Assembly (NCBI GenBank): GCA_942490855.1
Contig: CALNYS010000004.1
Coordinates: forward strand, 1,364,001 to 1,428,000
DNA length: 64,000 nucleotides
Direction: 5' to 3'
DNA from: CALNYS01 sp942490855
GTDB taxonomy: Bacteria; Planctomycetota; Phycisphaerae; Phycisphaerales; UBA1924
Below the pieces are notes generated by a model, which saw only the letters and a program-made list of their open reading frames with translations, had not been told where the DNA came from and searched no databases. Shown here one piece after another: positions 8,218-15,716 of the stretch. The translations under genes and the position numbers were made by a program. Every line of letters starts with the position of its first letter. Position 1 is the first letter of the stretch.

Positions 8218-8496
8218 ATGGACGACTCGGGAGCGGCGGCGGGCGGGCACGATGGACCAGTCGCGGGGGTGCGGCCCACCGAGGTGCGCCGCGTGCTCGA
8301 CCCGTACGGCGCGGCGGTGGTCCGCGTCTACGACCCGCCGCTCCCGAAGCGTCGCCTCTCCTGCCCGATGTGCGGTGCGCTTATGACGCCCGAGTTTCCC
8401 GACGGCTCGGCGTGGACGTGCGGGTGCCCGGGCCGTCCGCTGCTGCTGTTTCGGATGTTCGGGCAGATTGAGCCTGCGCCAGAACCTCCGCGATGA
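8218..8496 (+). CDS. Small zinc-ribbon protein
   Basis: 92 residues. It carries one probable zinc ribbon near the middle (CPMCGALM, then WTCGCPG about 20 residues later), preceded by a polar Gly-rich N-terminus. An AGGAAGG-like Shine-Dalgarno lies about 8 bases upstream of the ATG. The last 116 bases overlap the convergent repressor-like gene, so one of the two C-termini is probably poorly conserved. It may bind nucleic acid or protein; no specific function can be assigned. Confidence 0.5.
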   Translation: MDDSGAAAGGHDGPVAGVRPTEVRRVLDPYGAAVVRVYDPPLPKRRLSCPMCGALMTPEFPDGSAWTCGCPGRPLLLFRMFGQIEPAPEPPR

Positions 8497-8866
8497 CGTT
8501 GACGCTGACGCCGTAGTGCGCCAGAGCCGCCGCGATCGCCTCGATGGGGATGTCCCGCGGGCGGATCGCTGACCAGTCCACCGGGGCGGGGGCGTCGGCG
8601 CTGGCCTCTTTGCGAGCGTAGGCGTGTCCGCGCGGTTCGATGTTCGCGAGATCCCGCAGCTCCCCGACGTTCACCCGCAGCGCCCGGCACAGGCCGCGGA
8701 TGCTGCGGTCGTGCATCCCCTCGGGGAACTCGGGCATCTTGAGCCACAGCCCGATCTGTGTGTCCGAGACCTCGGCGCTCTCCGCCATGAGCGCCTTGGT
8801 TGTGACGTCCCACGAGTAGAAGTGCTCGCGGACGGCATCTCCCCAGTGCTTGGCGGCGGTTGTCAT
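8381..8866 (-). CDS. Candidate phage repressor, Cro/CI-like HTH protein
   Basis: 161 residues from the ATG at 8866. The N-terminal 75 residues look like an XRE/Cro-type helix-turn-helix (ALMAESAEVSDTQIGLWLK, then SIRGLCRALRVNVGELRDL). The remainder is a linker and a short helical segment (IEAIAAALAHYGVSVNVIAEVL). It is the only leftward gene between the attachment site and the long rightward early operon, is divergent from gene 8999, and faces an AT-rich 130-base control region, as expected of a lysogeny repressor. There is no LexA-type protease domain. The role is inferred from position plus the HTH. Confidence 0.6.
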   Translation of the reverse strand: MTTAAKHWGDAVREHFYSWDVTTKALMAESAEVSDTQIGLWLKMPEFPEGMHDRSIRGLCRALRVNVGELRDLANIEPRGHAYARKEASADAPAPVDWSAIRPRDIPIEAIAAALAHYGVSVNVIAEVLAQAQSARTSETAAADGPGTRTSTPSRRETRAS

Positions 8867-8998
8867 TTTTTCATTCTGACAAATCACTGGGGTTCCTTGG
8901 TTTCCGAGGGACGCATTGTTTTTTACCCCGGATTATCTTGATTCCCGTTGACTTATTATCTGGATTCTTTAGATTATTTGGGTTAGCGGAGACCAACG
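8867..8998. promoter_or_regulatory. Divergent lysogeny control region
   Basis: AT-rich island in a GC-rich context between the repressor-like gene and the first early gene. A rightward sigma70-like promoter is seen: TTGACT at 8948-8953, 16-base spacer, TAGATT at 8970-8975, with GGAG at 8988-8991 ahead of the ATG at 8999. The motif GGATTATCT/TTATCTGGATT recurs around it (about 8931-8938 and 8954-8965, partly inverted) and could be operator half-sites. The assignments are by eye. Confidence 0.55.
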
Positions 8999-9382
8999 AT
9001 GCCAGCAGCCCAGGAAATCACACCTTCTCGGACCACCCCGGAGGCCCCGTCGGCCCCCGACCAGTTTGTGATCGACCAATCCCGGTTCGTCGGTGGCGAT
9101 GACGACGCGTACTCGATGTCGAAGGCTTCCCGGTTCTTCGGATCCTCGCCGGCGCCGGCACGGGCGGATCACTACGCCGACATCGGCGTCGTCCGGGATG
9201 GCTTCCGCTACGTCCTCCCGACGTTCGCGTCGTCTGAGAAGCGGCGCAAGACCTCCCGCCGCGCGTGCGAGTGGTTCCAGCGCGTCCTCGACGGCGAGCA
9301 CCACGCCCCCGCGACGACCAGCGCCGACCGCGCCGGTCTCGAGCGGACCCGCGCCCTCGTCAACGGGAAGGGCGCCGCGTGA
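8999..9382 (+). CDS. First early phage protein, possible Cro/excisionase-type
   Basis: 127 residues, with GGAG 7 bases before the ATG. The central part (SMSKASRFFGSSP, then a GFRYVLPTF strand pair and RKTSRRACEWFQRVLDG helix) resembles in layout the small winged or excisionase-type DNA-binding proteins common in planctomycetes (DUF1580-like), where a strand is followed by TSREALxxF. That likeness is tentative. As the first gene behind the early promoter and opposite the repressor, a regulatory role (Cro, CII or Xis analogue) would fit. It overlaps the next gene by one base. Confidence 0.55.
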   Translation: MPAAQEITPSRTTPEAPSAPDQFVIDQSRFVGGDDDAYSMSKASRFFGSSPAPARADHYADIGVVRDGFRYVLPTFASSEKRRKTSRRACEWFQRVLDGEHHAPATTSADRAGLERTRALVNGKGAA

Positions 9383-9741
9383 TGCACTCCCCGCTCAACC
9401 CCAACGCCGATCTCTCCCGCCCCGCGCCGCGCCCTGTCCGGCTCCGCGCGGGGCGCACGACATCCCACGGGCCCGCGACGCCAGCGCTGCTGCGCCGCGG
9501 GAGCCCCGGCGCCCCCGCCGAACCGCCCATCGCCGGCGGCGGCGCCGACCCGTCTTCTGATCTCCCCACCATGAGACGGGACGCCACACACCCCCCCGGC
9601 ACGGTTCCACCGAGCTGGGGGGGCGGCGTCCCTCCCGTCATGGGGGGACAGGGCCGCGACGCCTCCGACGTGGTCATCAACGCGGTCGCCGCGGTCGTCT
9701 GCCTGCTCGCCCTCGCCCTCGTCGTGGTGGGGGTGCTGTGA
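9382..9741 (+). CDS. Hypothetical protein with C-terminal TM helix
   Basis: 119 residues. The first 95 are Pro/Gly/Arg-rich and probably disordered; the last 22 (INAVAAVVCLLALALVVVGVL in part) form one hydrophobic helix ending at the C-terminus, i.e. a tail-anchored membrane protein. It starts within the stop codon of the previous gene (TGATG). No family is recognized. Confidence 0.5.
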   Translation: MHSPLNPNADLSRPAPRPVRLRAGRTTSHGPATPALLRRGSPGAPAEPPIAGGGADPSSDLPTMRRDATHPPGTVPPSWGGGVPPVMGGQGRDASDVVINAVAAVVCLLALALVVVGVL

Positions 9742-10022
9742 TGCGAGACGAACCCGACAGAACGATCATCGTTCAGATCGAGAACATCAGGGTCGAGACG
9801 GAACGAGAGCTCGGCGCGCTCACCGACGACGAGCTCGCTGAGTACGCCCGTCAGCTTCAAGAGCGGGCCCACCTCGCCGACTGCTTCGCCGGCAAGACAT
9901 CCGGCCCCGGGCACGGCCGCGACATGTGGCTCGCCCACTACTGCGTCAAGCGGTTCCTGCTGTGCCGTCAGTTGAACCGCGGCCACGGCGACCAGCCCGC
10001 CGCCGAGGGGGCCCCCGCGTGA
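9741..10022 (+). CDS. Hypothetical early phage protein
   Basis: 93 residues, mostly helical by composition (ELGALTDDELAEYARQLQERAHLADCF). It starts at the ATG that overlaps the upstream stop (GTGATG). It shares the acidic LTDDEL pattern with the next protein (VTDEQLDEEI), suggesting the two are distantly related small helical proteins. Function unknown. Confidence 0.55.
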   Translation: MRDEPDRTIIVQIENIRVETERELGALTDDELAEYARQLQERAHLADCFAGKTSGPGHGRDMWLAHYCVKRFLLCRQLNRGHGDQPAAEGAPA

Positions 10023-10276
10023 AGGCCGAACCCCTCACCGAGCGCGAGTCCATCGCGGTCTGCCAGGCCGCCGACGACCGGGCGCTGCTGCGTCAGTTCG
10101 AGATGGTGACCGACGAGCAGCTCGACGAGGAGATCGAGGGCCACGAGCTCGCGATCGCCGAGATGGACCTCGCCGACGACGCCAGCGCCCGGACGATGCG
10201 CCTCTACCGCCTCGCCCTCGACTCCCTCAAACGCCTCCGCCGCCTCCGCGCCCTCGAGCGCGCCGGCTCCGACTGA
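10019..10276 (+). CDS. Small helical protein, unknown
   Basis: 85 residues from a GTG that overlaps the preceding stop codon. The sequence is almost entirely charged helix (FEMVTDEQLDEEIEGHELA, then LYRLALDSLKRLRRLRALE), consistent with a coiled coil. It is the last gene before a strong terminator, so genes 8999-10276 form one early transcript. Function unknown. Confidence 0.55.
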   Translation: MKAEPLTERESIAVCQAADDRALLRQFEMVTDEQLDEEIEGHELAIAEMDLADDASARTMRLYRLALDSLKRLRRLRALERAGSD

Positions 10277-10287
10277 ATCTCTCTCTC

Positions 10288-10321
10288 CCCGCCGCGCGGG
10301 TAACGACGCGCGGCGGGTTTC
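10288..10321 (+). terminator. Rho-independent terminator of the early operon
   Basis: Perfect 11-bp stem (CCCGCCGCGCG at 10288-10298, CGCGCGGCGGG at 10307-10317) with an 8-base loop, followed by TTTCT. It separates the first early operon from the replication gene. Confidence 0.8.
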
Positions 10322-10543
10322 TCGCACCCGCGAGGGGCAACGGCTCGTGCCCTCGGATACGCCGGATCAACCGCGCTGACTTACTCCACAGCGACGACCG
10401 GCCGAGTAACGCCGTCCGATCCGGCGGGCGTTCCGAACAGCCGCCCGGACCCCCCGCGGCCCGCTCCTCCTGGCGGGTCGCGGATTGAACCAGACATCCC
10501 CCCGGCGCCGCGCCCAGCGTGCCGGAGCGAACACGGAGCACCG

Positions 10544-12025
10544 ATGGCCCTCTGGACGCCCATCTATCACGACGTCATCGACAAGCCGGAGATGGTCCGG
10601 CTCGCGGCCGCTCTGGGCATCGCCCCCCACGAGGCGCTCGGCTACGCCGTCGCGTTCTGGTGCTGGTGCGACGCCCACTGCAAGCCCGTCGAGACCGACG
10701 ACGCCGACCCCAACGAGGCCGACGGCTTCGCCGAGGGCGTCACCCCCGGGGTCATCGACGTCACGCTCCGTCGCGCCCCGGGCGCGACATCTGTCGCGCT
10801 CGCGCTCGAGCAGGTCGGCTGGGCGCGCTTCACCGACGCCGGGCTCACCGTGCCCCGCTTCACGAAGCACATGGGGGGCGTCGCCAAGGAGCGCGCGAAG
10901 AACACCAGGCGCCAAGCCGCCGTGCGGGCCAAAAAGACGGGTTCGCCTACGAATGTCGCGCCCGGTGCGCGACAGGAGCGCGACGACGGTCGCGCCCAAG
11001 GCGAGACGCCGGCGCGACGAGCGTCGCGCCAAACGCGCGACAACGGTCGCGCCGGCAGCGCGACTACAGAACACAACACTACAGAGAGAGAAGAAACAGC
11101 AGCAGCCTCCCCCGTTGGCGCTGCGCCCTGCGAAAACCCGAACGGCCCCGATGCTGCTGCTGCTGCTGCTGATTTTTCTGATCCGGTGGGGGGGGAGTTG
11201 ACGGCGGGGGAGGCCGAGCGTGACGGTGCGCCCGACCCGCACGGCTGGCGTGCCCGCTTCGCCGCGCTGGGCCTCGACGACCCCGTCGCCCTCGCCACCG
11301 CCGGCACGGCCCACGAGAACGAGCGCATGGCGTACATCGCCGAGCGCTTCGACGCCGAGCGCGACGGCATCGGCAACCCCGGCGGGTGGCTCCGCAAGCT
11401 GATCCTCACCGGCTCCAGCCCCCCCGTCGGCTGGACCCCCGCCTCGGAGCAGCAGGACGCCGAGCGTCGGCGTGCCGCCCTCCTGGCCGACAAGAAGCGC
11501 GAGCGGGACGCCGAGATCGAACGCGATCGCGACGAGGCGTGGGCGTGGTTCAGCGGGCTCGGCGCGGACGAACGCGCCACGGTCGCCGCGGCGCTGATCT
11601 CCCGCCACGTCCTGCCCGAGGGCGGCGCGCTGCCGGAGGAGCCCACCACCGAGCAGCGGACCGAGGTCCTCGGGCTCTCCCGCCTCCACCAGCACGCCGA
11701 GGGCTCCAAGCGGGTCGCCCAGATGATCCGCCAGCGCCGCGGGTCGGGGGAGATCCGCAAGCCCCGCGCGACGATGCCCGTCGGCGGGCACGCCCGCCAG
11801 CTCGAGCGGTGGGACGCGTACTGGTCCCTCGACGACGTCGAACGCCGCGACCTGTGCGGCGACGCGATCGACGCGGGGCTCGTGCCCGCCGAGCGCCCCG
11901 ACGGCGAGCCCGAACACGACGCGCTCGCGACGGTCGCCCAGGCGATGCACGCCCGCGAGCAGGCCAAGCTCGAGCGGGCCATCGAAGCCGCCGCGAACCG
12001 CCAACCCGCGGAGGCCGCGTCGTGA
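10544..12025 (+). CDS. Phage replication initiator (O/DnaD-like organizer)
   Basis: 493 residues. The N-terminus (WTPIYHDVIDKPEMVRLAA, ALGYAVAFWCWCDAH, FTDAGLTVPRF) matches the winged-helix N-domain seen in phage replisome-organizer proteins, which usually open with a W-x-hydrophobic-H-D pattern. A low-complexity linker at about residues 135-215 is encoded by the GCGCGAC repeat cluster and ends in poly-Ala. The C-terminal half is a mixed charged region (WRARFAALGLDDPVALAT, GNPGGWLRKLI). By analogy with lambda O it would bind the origin inside its own gene and recruit host helicase; the phage itself shows no helicase or primase. The ATG at 10544 follows GGAG-poor sequence. Confidence 0.72.
   Translation: MALWTPIYHDVIDKPEMVRLAAALGIAPHEALGYAVAFWCWCDAHCKPVETDDADPNEADGFAEGVTPGVIDVTLRRAPGATSVALALEQVGWARFTDAGLTVPRFTKHMGGVAKERAKNTRRQAAVRAKKTGSPTNVAPGARQERDDGRAQGETPARRASRQTRDNGRAGSATTEHNTTEREETAAASPVGAAPCENPNGPDAAAAAADFSDPVGGELTAGEAERDGAPDPHGWRARFAALGLDDPVALATAGTAHENERMAYIAERFDAERDGIGNPGGWLRKLILTGSSPPVGWTPASEQQDAERRRAALLADKKRERDAEIERDRDEAWAWFSGLGADERATVAAALISRHVLPEGGALPEEPTTEQRTEVLGLSRLHQHAEGSKRVAQMIRQRRGSGEIRKPRATMPVGGHARQLERWDAYWSLDDVERRDLCGDAIDAGLVPAERPDGEPEHDALATVAQAMHAREQAKLERAIEAAANRQPAEAAS
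10955..11064. other. Iteron-like cluster, candidate phage replication origin
   Basis: Nine copies of the heptamer GCGCGAC or its complement GTCGCGC within 110 bases (10955, 10967, 10978, 10989, 11012, 11023, 11035, 11046, 11058), mostly 11-12 bases apart, i.e. about one helical turn, and forming inverted pairs. Three more lie at 10770-10799. Directly after the cluster, 11065-11106 is the least GC-rich stretch nearby (ACTACAGAACACAACACTAC and on), suitable for unwinding. Location in the middle of the initiator gene mirrors lambdoid origins. Inferred. Confidence 0.6.
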
Positions 12026-12402
12026 AGCGTCAGCGCCAAACCCTCCCGCCGCACGTCCAGGTCGCGCAGCTGTACCGAGCGTGCGGAGGGTCCGTGCGAG
12101 TGAGCCGGTGGGCGCCCTTCGCCGGGTGGCTGAGCATCACCGACGAGGACCGGTCCTGGCACGTCATGTGGACGACGGGCCGGACGACGCATCTCTGCAC
12201 CAGGCCGGCGCTCGCCGTCGACATCGACAAGGCAACCGGCGGGCTCTCGTCGCTGCGCGGCGTGACCGGCGCGTGGAAATCCGCCATCTCGATGTGGCCT
12301 GTGTTCGATGTCCACGAGGCAGCGCGCGTGCATGCGCGCGTCTGCGACCTCATCCGCCGGGCCCACGCGACCCACGCGAAGCGGATCGAGGCCGCGTCGT
12401 GA
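12022..12402 (+). CDS. Hypothetical phage protein
   Basis: 126 residues from the GTG overlapping the initiator stop codon. It has basic ends and a compact middle (FAGWLSITDEDRSWHVMWTTG) and a C-terminal helix (AARVHARVCDLIRRAHATHAK). No membrane segment or known motif is visible. It sits in the replication module between the initiator and a DUF1064-type nuclease. Confidence 0.6.
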   Translation: MKRQRQTLPPHVQVAQLYRACGGSVRVSRWAPFAGWLSITDEDRSWHVMWTTGRTTHLCTRPALAVDIDKATGGLSSLRGVTGAWKSAISMWPVFDVHEAARVHARVCDLIRRAHATHAKRIEAAS

Positions 12403-12869
12403 GCGCCGCCGATCGCCAGACCATCACGCCCGCGGAGTACCTGGAGATCACGGGCGGCGCGGGCACGGCCAGGCCGGGCAGGAAGCCGGGCGGCAACAAG
12501 TACGGCGCGAAGTCCGCGTACTACAACGGCACGCGGTACGACTCCACCGGCGAGGCGAAGCGCGCCGAGGACCTCGACTTCCTCATCGCCGCGAAGCAGA
12601 TCCTCGACTGGATCCGCCAGCCGAAGGTGGAGCTCGGCCAGAACGACATCACCTACCGCCCCGACTTCCTCGTCATCCCGCGCCCGGGCAACACGCTCGG
12701 CGTCGGCGACACGCCCTGGTACGAGGACTTCAAGGGCGTCCAGACCCCCGATTTCACGCTCAAGAAAAAGCTGTGGCGGCGCTGCGGCCGGCTCCCCCTG
12801 CGCATCACGAAGCTCGACAAACGCCGCTTCGTCGTCGTCGAAACCATCGAACCAGGAGCGAACGCATGA
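12399..12869 (+). CDS. DUF1064-type phage nuclease (PD-(D/E)XK-like)
   Basis: 156 residues. It fits the DUF1064 phage family: NKYGAKSAYYNGTRYDS, then STGEAKRAEDLDFLI, a strand with DFLVI, and YEDFKGVQTPDFTLKKKLW. The family is thought to be a PD-(D/E)XK-fold nuclease related to Holliday-junction resolvases; candidate active-site residues are Glu of GEAKR, Asp of RPDFLV and the DFK of EDFKG. It overlaps both neighbours by 4 bases, so it is in the same translational chain. Likely role: branch resolution during replication or packaging. GTG start at 12399. Confidence 0.75.
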   Translation: MSAADRQTITPAEYLEITGGAGTARPGRKPGGNKYGAKSAYYNGTRYDSTGEAKRAEDLDFLIAAKQILDWIRQPKVELGQNDITYRPDFLVIPRPGNTLGVGDTPWYEDFKGVQTPDFTLKKKLWRRCGRLPLRITKLDKRRFVVVETIEPGANA

Positions 12870-13183
12870 GCGCGCCCATCACGATCGACGAGCACCACGG
12901 ATCTCCTCCAGCCGGAGGCGCTGACGCGATGAACCGGACCTACACGATCTCGGTCGATCACAGGATCTACGACCGCACGGGTCAGCACGTCGCGAGCCTG
13001 TGGCCCAAGACGACGCCTGTGATCCCGGTCCCGGGCGCGGTCGGATACGCCGGGTCGGGCGAGGACGAGCAGATCGCCTCCTACGAGGCTGATTACGAGC
13101 GCCGAACCGGGCTGCCCGCGCCGAAGGTCTCGCTGGAGCGATGGCGGAGCCCGGCGCCTCTCCCCGGGGAGGCCGGCGCATGA
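12866..13183 (+). CDS. Hypothetical phage protein
   Basis: 105 residues. Strong Shine-Dalgarno AGGAG at 12854-12858 decides the ATG at 12866. It is a polar protein with a beta-like core (YTISVDHRIYDRTGQHVASLW) and an acidic stretch (GEDEQIASYEADYERR). No family is recognized. Confidence 0.55.
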   Translation: MSAPITIDEHHGSPPAGGADAMNRTYTISVDHRIYDRTGQHVASLWPKTTPVIPVPGAVGYAGSGEDEQIASYEADYERRTGLPAPKVSLERWRSPAPLPGEAGA

Positions 13184-13512
13184 CCACCCACCCCGCAGCT
13201 CTCAACGAACCGCGCGAGGCCGACACGGTCACGCTCTCTGAGACCTCCAAGCGGTACGCCGAGGCGCTGGGCGCCCTCGAGGCCGAGAACGCCTCGCTCC
13301 GCCGGGAGCTCGTCGCCGCCAGCCGGATAAACGTGCTGGGCACGCAGGCCGGCGAGCGTTTGGGCCGGGCGTACCTCCGCCTCTTCGCCGCGTTGCTCGA
13401 CGTCCGCGACCGCCTCCGCGCCGGCGACGCCGACGGCGCCCTCGGGGCGATCGCGGAGATCGAGGCGTCCGACCTGCGCGCCGCCCGGCGGGACGGGGGC
13501 GCCGGCGCGTGA
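13180..13512 (+). CDS. Hypothetical coiled-coil protein
   Basis: 110 residues, helical throughout, with a heptad-like segment (SKRYAEALGALEAENASLR) and a second helix (LRLFAALLDVRDRLRAGD). It overlaps both neighbours by 4 bases. Directly precedes the DnaA-domain protein, but no functional link can be shown. Confidence 0.55.
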   Translation: MTTHPAALNEPREADTVTLSETSKRYAEALGALEAENASLRRELVAASRINVLGTQAGERLGRAYLRLFAALLDVRDRLRAGDADGALGAIAEIEASDLRAARRDGGAGA

Positions 13513-13958
13513 TCGTCCGCCGCACCACCCTCGGCCCCGGCCCCGCCCTCGCGGTGATCCGCCCCGCGCCGCGCGTGATCCGCACCCCGGCGCCGGACCC
13601 GACGCCCACGGTGCGGCGGGTCGTCCTCGCCGCCGCCGCGGTCTTCGGCGTGCTCGACGAGGACATCTACGGCCCGGACCTGCACGTCCCGATCCCGCGC
13701 GCCCGGCACGCCGCCTGGTGGCTCTGCCGGCGGGAGGCGTCCATGAGCTACCCGCAGATCGGGCGGGCGTTCGGGCGGAACCACTCGAGCATCGTCACCG
13801 GCGTCGTGCGCCTCGAGCGGCGCCTCGCCGCGGGCGAGCGCCTGCGCCTCGAGCCCGGCGGCCCCCGCGTCCCCCTGTCCACCCTCCTCGAACGCATCGC
13901 CGCCAGCGCCCGAAGCGCCGCGCCGGCGACCACACCGGAGATGAACGATGACGACTGA
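13509..13958 (+). CDS. Stand-alone DnaA domain IV protein (DnaA-box binding)
   Basis: 149 residues from a GTG. The central part matches the C-terminal DNA-binding domain of DnaA: a start helix (PTVRRVVLAAAAVFGV), a predicted helix with ARHAAWWLCRREASMSYPQI, and the signature-like helix-turn-helix IGRAFGRNHSSIVTGVVRL, comparable to the DnaA signature around GR-x-HSTV. The AAA+ domain is absent. It should recognize DnaA-box-like DNA without ATPase activity, either to load host factors at the phage origin or to compete with host DnaA. It lies in the replication module. Confidence 0.72.
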   Translation: MIVRRTTLGPGPALAVIRPAPRVIRTPAPDPTPTVRRVVLAAAAVFGVLDEDIYGPDLHVPIPRARHAAWWLCRREASMSYPQIGRAFGRNHSSIVTGVVRLERRLAAGERLRLEPGGPRVPLSTLLERIAASARSAAPATTPEMNDDD

Positions 13959-14352
13959 CGCCAGAGAACACACGCCGGGAACGTGGGAATGGAGCAACGC
14001 CACAGGCGAGTGGATGCTCGTTACGCCAGACCGAGGGCGGTTGGTCGTTCTCGATTTCGTGCGCAAAGGGATGCAGGGTGCTGCCCCGCGCGTGCGTGAC
14101 ATCGACAGATGCCTGATGCTCGACTTTGATCCTGACCACCCAGACGCCCGCCTGATCGCCGCCGCGCCCGACCTGCTGGCGGCGTGCGGGGCGGCAAAGG
14201 CCTACTCCGATGCGTGCGAACGGATGAAGGCCAAGGACTTCGAGGACGACGCTTCAAAGGCGATGGTCCGACTCGACGCCATGTACGAGGAGTGGCAGGC
14301 CAAGCTCCGCGCCGCCCTCTCCGCCGCAACGGGCGAAGGGGGTGCGGGGTGA
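13948..14352 (+). CDS. Conserved phage hypothetical (LIAAAPDLLAA family)
   Basis: 134 residues. The N-terminus (HTPGTWEWSNATGEWMLV) and the central DARLIAAAPDLLAACG are the hallmark of a widespread small phage protein of unknown function, followed by a helical C-terminus (YEEWQAKLRAALSAA). It overlaps the DnaA-like gene by 11 bases. Confidence 0.7.
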   Translation: MTTDAREHTPGTWEWSNATGEWMLVTPDRGRLVVLDFVRKGMQGAAPRVRDIDRCLMLDFDPDHPDARLIAAAPDLLAACGAAKAYSDACERMKAKDFEDDASKAMVRLDAMYEEWQAKLRAALSAATGEGGAG

Positions 14353-14669
14353 AGATCGAGGTACGAACCCCAGAAGGCTTGCCCCACCCAGAACTCCACA
14401 CGGATACGGGGACATTTGTGGCCGTAGTGGCTGCACGCCACCTCGTCCACACCCTCGCCCACCGCTTCAACGCGCACGACGCGCTGGTGGAGTGGGTGAC
14501 ACGCCTCCAGTGGGGCAGCGACGACGTCTGCCCGGTGTGCTGCCGGATCAACCCCAAGACGCACAACGCGAAGCGGATCGACCCCGACGATCTCGGCCAC
14601 GCCCCCGGCTGCGAGATCGCGGGGTTCCTCGCCTCCCTCGACGCCGCCGAAACGGAGCCCACGCCATGA
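14349..14669 (+). CDS. Hypothetical protein with possible zinc site
   Basis: 106 residues from a GTG. Helical N-terminal half (FVAVVAARHLVHTLAHRFN) followed by a probable metal site (DVCPVCCRI and, later, HAPGCE). No family is recognized. Short overlaps with both neighbours place it in the early gene chain. Confidence 0.55.
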   Translation: MKIEVRTPEGLPHPELHTDTGTFVAVVAARHLVHTLAHRFNAHDALVEWVTRLQWGSDDVCPVCCRINPKTHNAKRIDPDDLGHAPGCEIAGFLASLDAAETEPTP

Positions 14670-15016
14670 GCACGCCGCTGCCCGACCGCGTCCGCGACCT
14701 GCGCTCCGCGATCACCAACCACCAGACGGTCTACACGACGAAGAAGCGGGAGTGGGACGCGGCCCGTCAGCGCGCCTACAGCCTGAACACCCGCCGCGCC
14801 GATCTCTCCCGCGATCTCGTGCTGGCGCTGCTCGGACGCGGCTGGACGCAGCAGCGCATCGCCGACGGCCTCGGCGTGACCCAGCAGCGCGTCCACCAGG
14901 TCGCCTACGGCCGGCTGATCGGCAAGCGCGCCTTCCCGCTCGAAACCATCGAACGCCTCGCCGGGCTGCTCGAACGCGAGCAGGACGGCGACCAGACCGA
15001 GGAGGCCGCCGCGTGA
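14666..15016 (+). CDS. Small HTH DNA-binding protein
   Basis: 116 residues. A clear helix-turn-helix is at about residues 52-75 (LLGRGWTQQRIADGLGVTQ, then QRVHQVAYG), of sigma-region-4/XRE type, preceded by a basic coiled N-terminus and followed by an acidic tail. It might be a late-gene or early-gene regulator of the phage; target unknown. Confidence 0.65.
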   Translation: MSTPLPDRVRDLRSAITNHQTVYTTKKREWDAARQRAYSLNTRRADLSRDLVLALLGRGWTQQRIADGLGVTQQRVHQVAYGRLIGKRAFPLETIERLAGLLEREQDGDQTEEAAA

Positions 15017-15231
15017 GCAACGGGAAACGAACAATCCTCATCAAAGCGACCATCGAAGATAAACGGGAGAGCAATCAGCCGAACGTGGTCCAGCTTGAGT
15101 ACGACACGCTGACGGGTCGTGCGCGGATAACCGGAGATCCCTTCCCCAGTGAACTCAAGCTCCTAAACGAGATCACGGCTCTTGTCTCAAGCACCAACCG
15201 GGTCTGGAACCGAGGAGCGCTTAAGGCATGA
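15013..15231 (+). CDS. Hypothetical protein
   Basis: 72 residues from a GTG overlapping the previous stop. Compact, beta-rich (RTILIKATIEDK, VQLEYDTLTGRARIT) with a C-terminal helix. Base composition is less GC-rich than its neighbours, suggesting separate acquisition. No family recognized. Confidence 0.55.
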   Translation: MSNGKRTILIKATIEDKRESNQPNVVQLEYDTLTGRARITGDPFPSELKLLNEITALVSSTNRVWNRGALKA

Positions 15232-15716
15232 GCCTCCCCTTCGTCTACATCGCCGGCCCGTACACGCACCCGGACCCGGTCGCCAACTCGCGGCGCGCCG
15301 TGGACGTGATGCACGCGATGCTCGACACGGGCGCCGTCACGCCGCTGTGCCCGCACCTGTCGCTGTTCGCCGAGTTCGCCCGCTGCCGCCCCGTCGAGGA
15401 GTGGTACGACTACGACAAGCGGCTGCTCGCCCGGTGCGACGCGCTGTACCTCCTGCGCGGCCCCAGCACGGGCGCCGACGCCGAGGTCCGCTACGCCGAG
15501 GCCAAGGGCATCCCCGTCTTCCCCGAGCAGCCCGGCATGGACAAACTGCTCGAGTGGGCCAACCGCTGGCGCCCGCCGGCGTACGCGGCGGCTCTGGCGG
15601 AGGCGAGGGCGTTGCTGGCGGTGTTCTGTGACGAGAGCGAGTACAGCGCCTCCAAGCACCAAGACGCCAAACAGCGAGGCCGCGCCCTCCTCGCCGGGAA
15701 CGGGGGCGCGGCGTGA
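15228..15716 (+). CDS. Nucleoside deoxyribosyltransferase-like protein (DUF4406/DUF1937 type)
   Basis: 162 residues. The opening FVYIAGPYTHPDP, the segment VTPLCPHLSLF, the YDYDKRLLARCDALYLL core and AEVRYAEAKGIPVF follow the Rossmann-like fold of nucleoside 2-deoxyribosyltransferases (Glu of AEVRYA being the candidate nucleophile). In phages such proteins may salvage or remodel nucleotides, perhaps linked to modified bases. Directly upstream of a DNA methyltransferase, overlapping it by one base. Exact substrate unknown. Confidence 0.75.
   Translation: MSLPFVYIAGPYTHPDPVANSRRAVDVMHAMLDTGAVTPLCPHLSLFAEFARCRPVEEWYDYDKRLLARCDALYLLRGPSTGADAEVRYAEAKGIPVFPEQPGMDKLLEWANRWRPPAYAAALAEARALLAVFCDESEYSASKHQDAKQRGRALLAGNGGAA

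Noticed and set aside
11150..11176. GCT triplet run (about seven units)
   Set aside because: Encodes a poly-Ala stretch in the initiator linker; short and likely simple-sequence slippage, not a separate element.
10367..12004. 545-codon minus-strand frame opposite the replication initiator
   Set aside because: Shadow of the initiator gene; interrupted logic with the terminator at 10288-10321 and no recognizable domain.
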